A stretch of DNA of 5,743 nt from Planctomycetota bacterium (GTDB taxonomy: Bacteria > Planctomycetota > Phycisphaerae > WQYP01): the NCBI GenBank assembly GCA_021852245.1, contig JAJZNY010000245.1:1-5743 (forward strand), given 5' to 3'. Below are positions 5,663 to 5,743 of the stretch, piece after piece. A program made the translations under genes and the position numbers. Below the pieces are notes generated by a model. That model worked only from the letters and a program-made list of their open reading frames with translations. It did not search any database and was not told the DNA's origin. The stretch's first letter is position 1, and the number at the start of each line of letters is the position of its first letter.

Positions 5663-5743
5663 TGTTGCAGCCATTCCCGAACCATCCACGTTGTGTGCGA
5701 CATAGCGTGTTTTTATTCGGCGATTGATATTTGATTTTTTTGG

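Larger units (their letters stand above)
5156..5743. other. Right intergenic region with no confident gene
   Basis: No convincing complete gene lies here. It contains a weak promoter candidate for the minus-strand gene (5257-5262), a possible gene remnant (5299-5529, minus), a G-rich repeat tract (5487-5515) and a palindrome with promoter-like elements (5598-5662). The last 40 bases are A+T rich, as often seen before genes, so a gene may begin just beyond the right edge. Confidence 0.5.

Noticed and set aside
5646..5705. 19-codon frame starting downstream of the plus-strand promoter candidate
   Set aside because: It has no ribosome binding site before its ATG and no coding character beyond chance.

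Overview
The window holds two large, convergently transcribed genes for exported proteins, with about 540 bases of non-coding-looking sequence on the left and about 590 on the right. The plus-strand gene (540-3470) encodes a 976-residue glycoside hydrolase of family GH2, most like the secreted GalA-type beta-galactosidases. Its catalytic Glu pair and all expected accessory domains are present. The minus-strand gene (5155-3542) encodes a 537-residue protein that I cannot assign to a named family. It has a twin-arginine (Tat) signal and looks like a TIM-barrel hydrolase. The gap between the two stop codons is 71 bases.

Organism: both proteins carry Tat signals with the 'RRD[VI]L' pattern, intergenic regions are long, G+C is moderate (mid-50s per cent by eye), and the content is secreted polysaccharide breakdown. 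This fits a carbohydrate-degrading Planctomycetota (for example Phycisphaerae) or Verrucomicrobiota. It is an inference from style and not a marker-based assignment. No rRNA, tRNA, mobile element, integrase or CRISPR array is visible.

Layout: 1-539 has no convincing gene but contains a cluster of short hairpins (190-299), an extended -10 promoter candidate (375-383) and a leader with two mutually exclusive hairpins (441-480). 540-3470 is the GH2 gene. 3471-3541 is the convergent gap with a small perfect palindrome. 3542-5155 is the Tat protein. 5156-5743 contains a weak promoter candidate for that protein flanked by an inverted repeat, a possible gene remnant (5299-5529, minus), a G-rich tract with GGTTAGGG repeats, and near the right edge a 16-bp perfect palindrome between back-to-back promoter-like elements.

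How they may work together: both products should leave the cytoplasm folded through Tat. The GH2 protein may also be lipid-anchored through Cys24. A beta-galactosidase-like exo-enzyme beside a second putative glycan hydrolase suggests a small locus for a galactose-containing polysaccharide or glycoside. No transporter, regulator or sulfatase is in view, so the substrate cannot be fixed. The most novel items are the unassigned protein and an extra sugar-binding-like module nested in the N-terminal domain of the GH2 enzyme.
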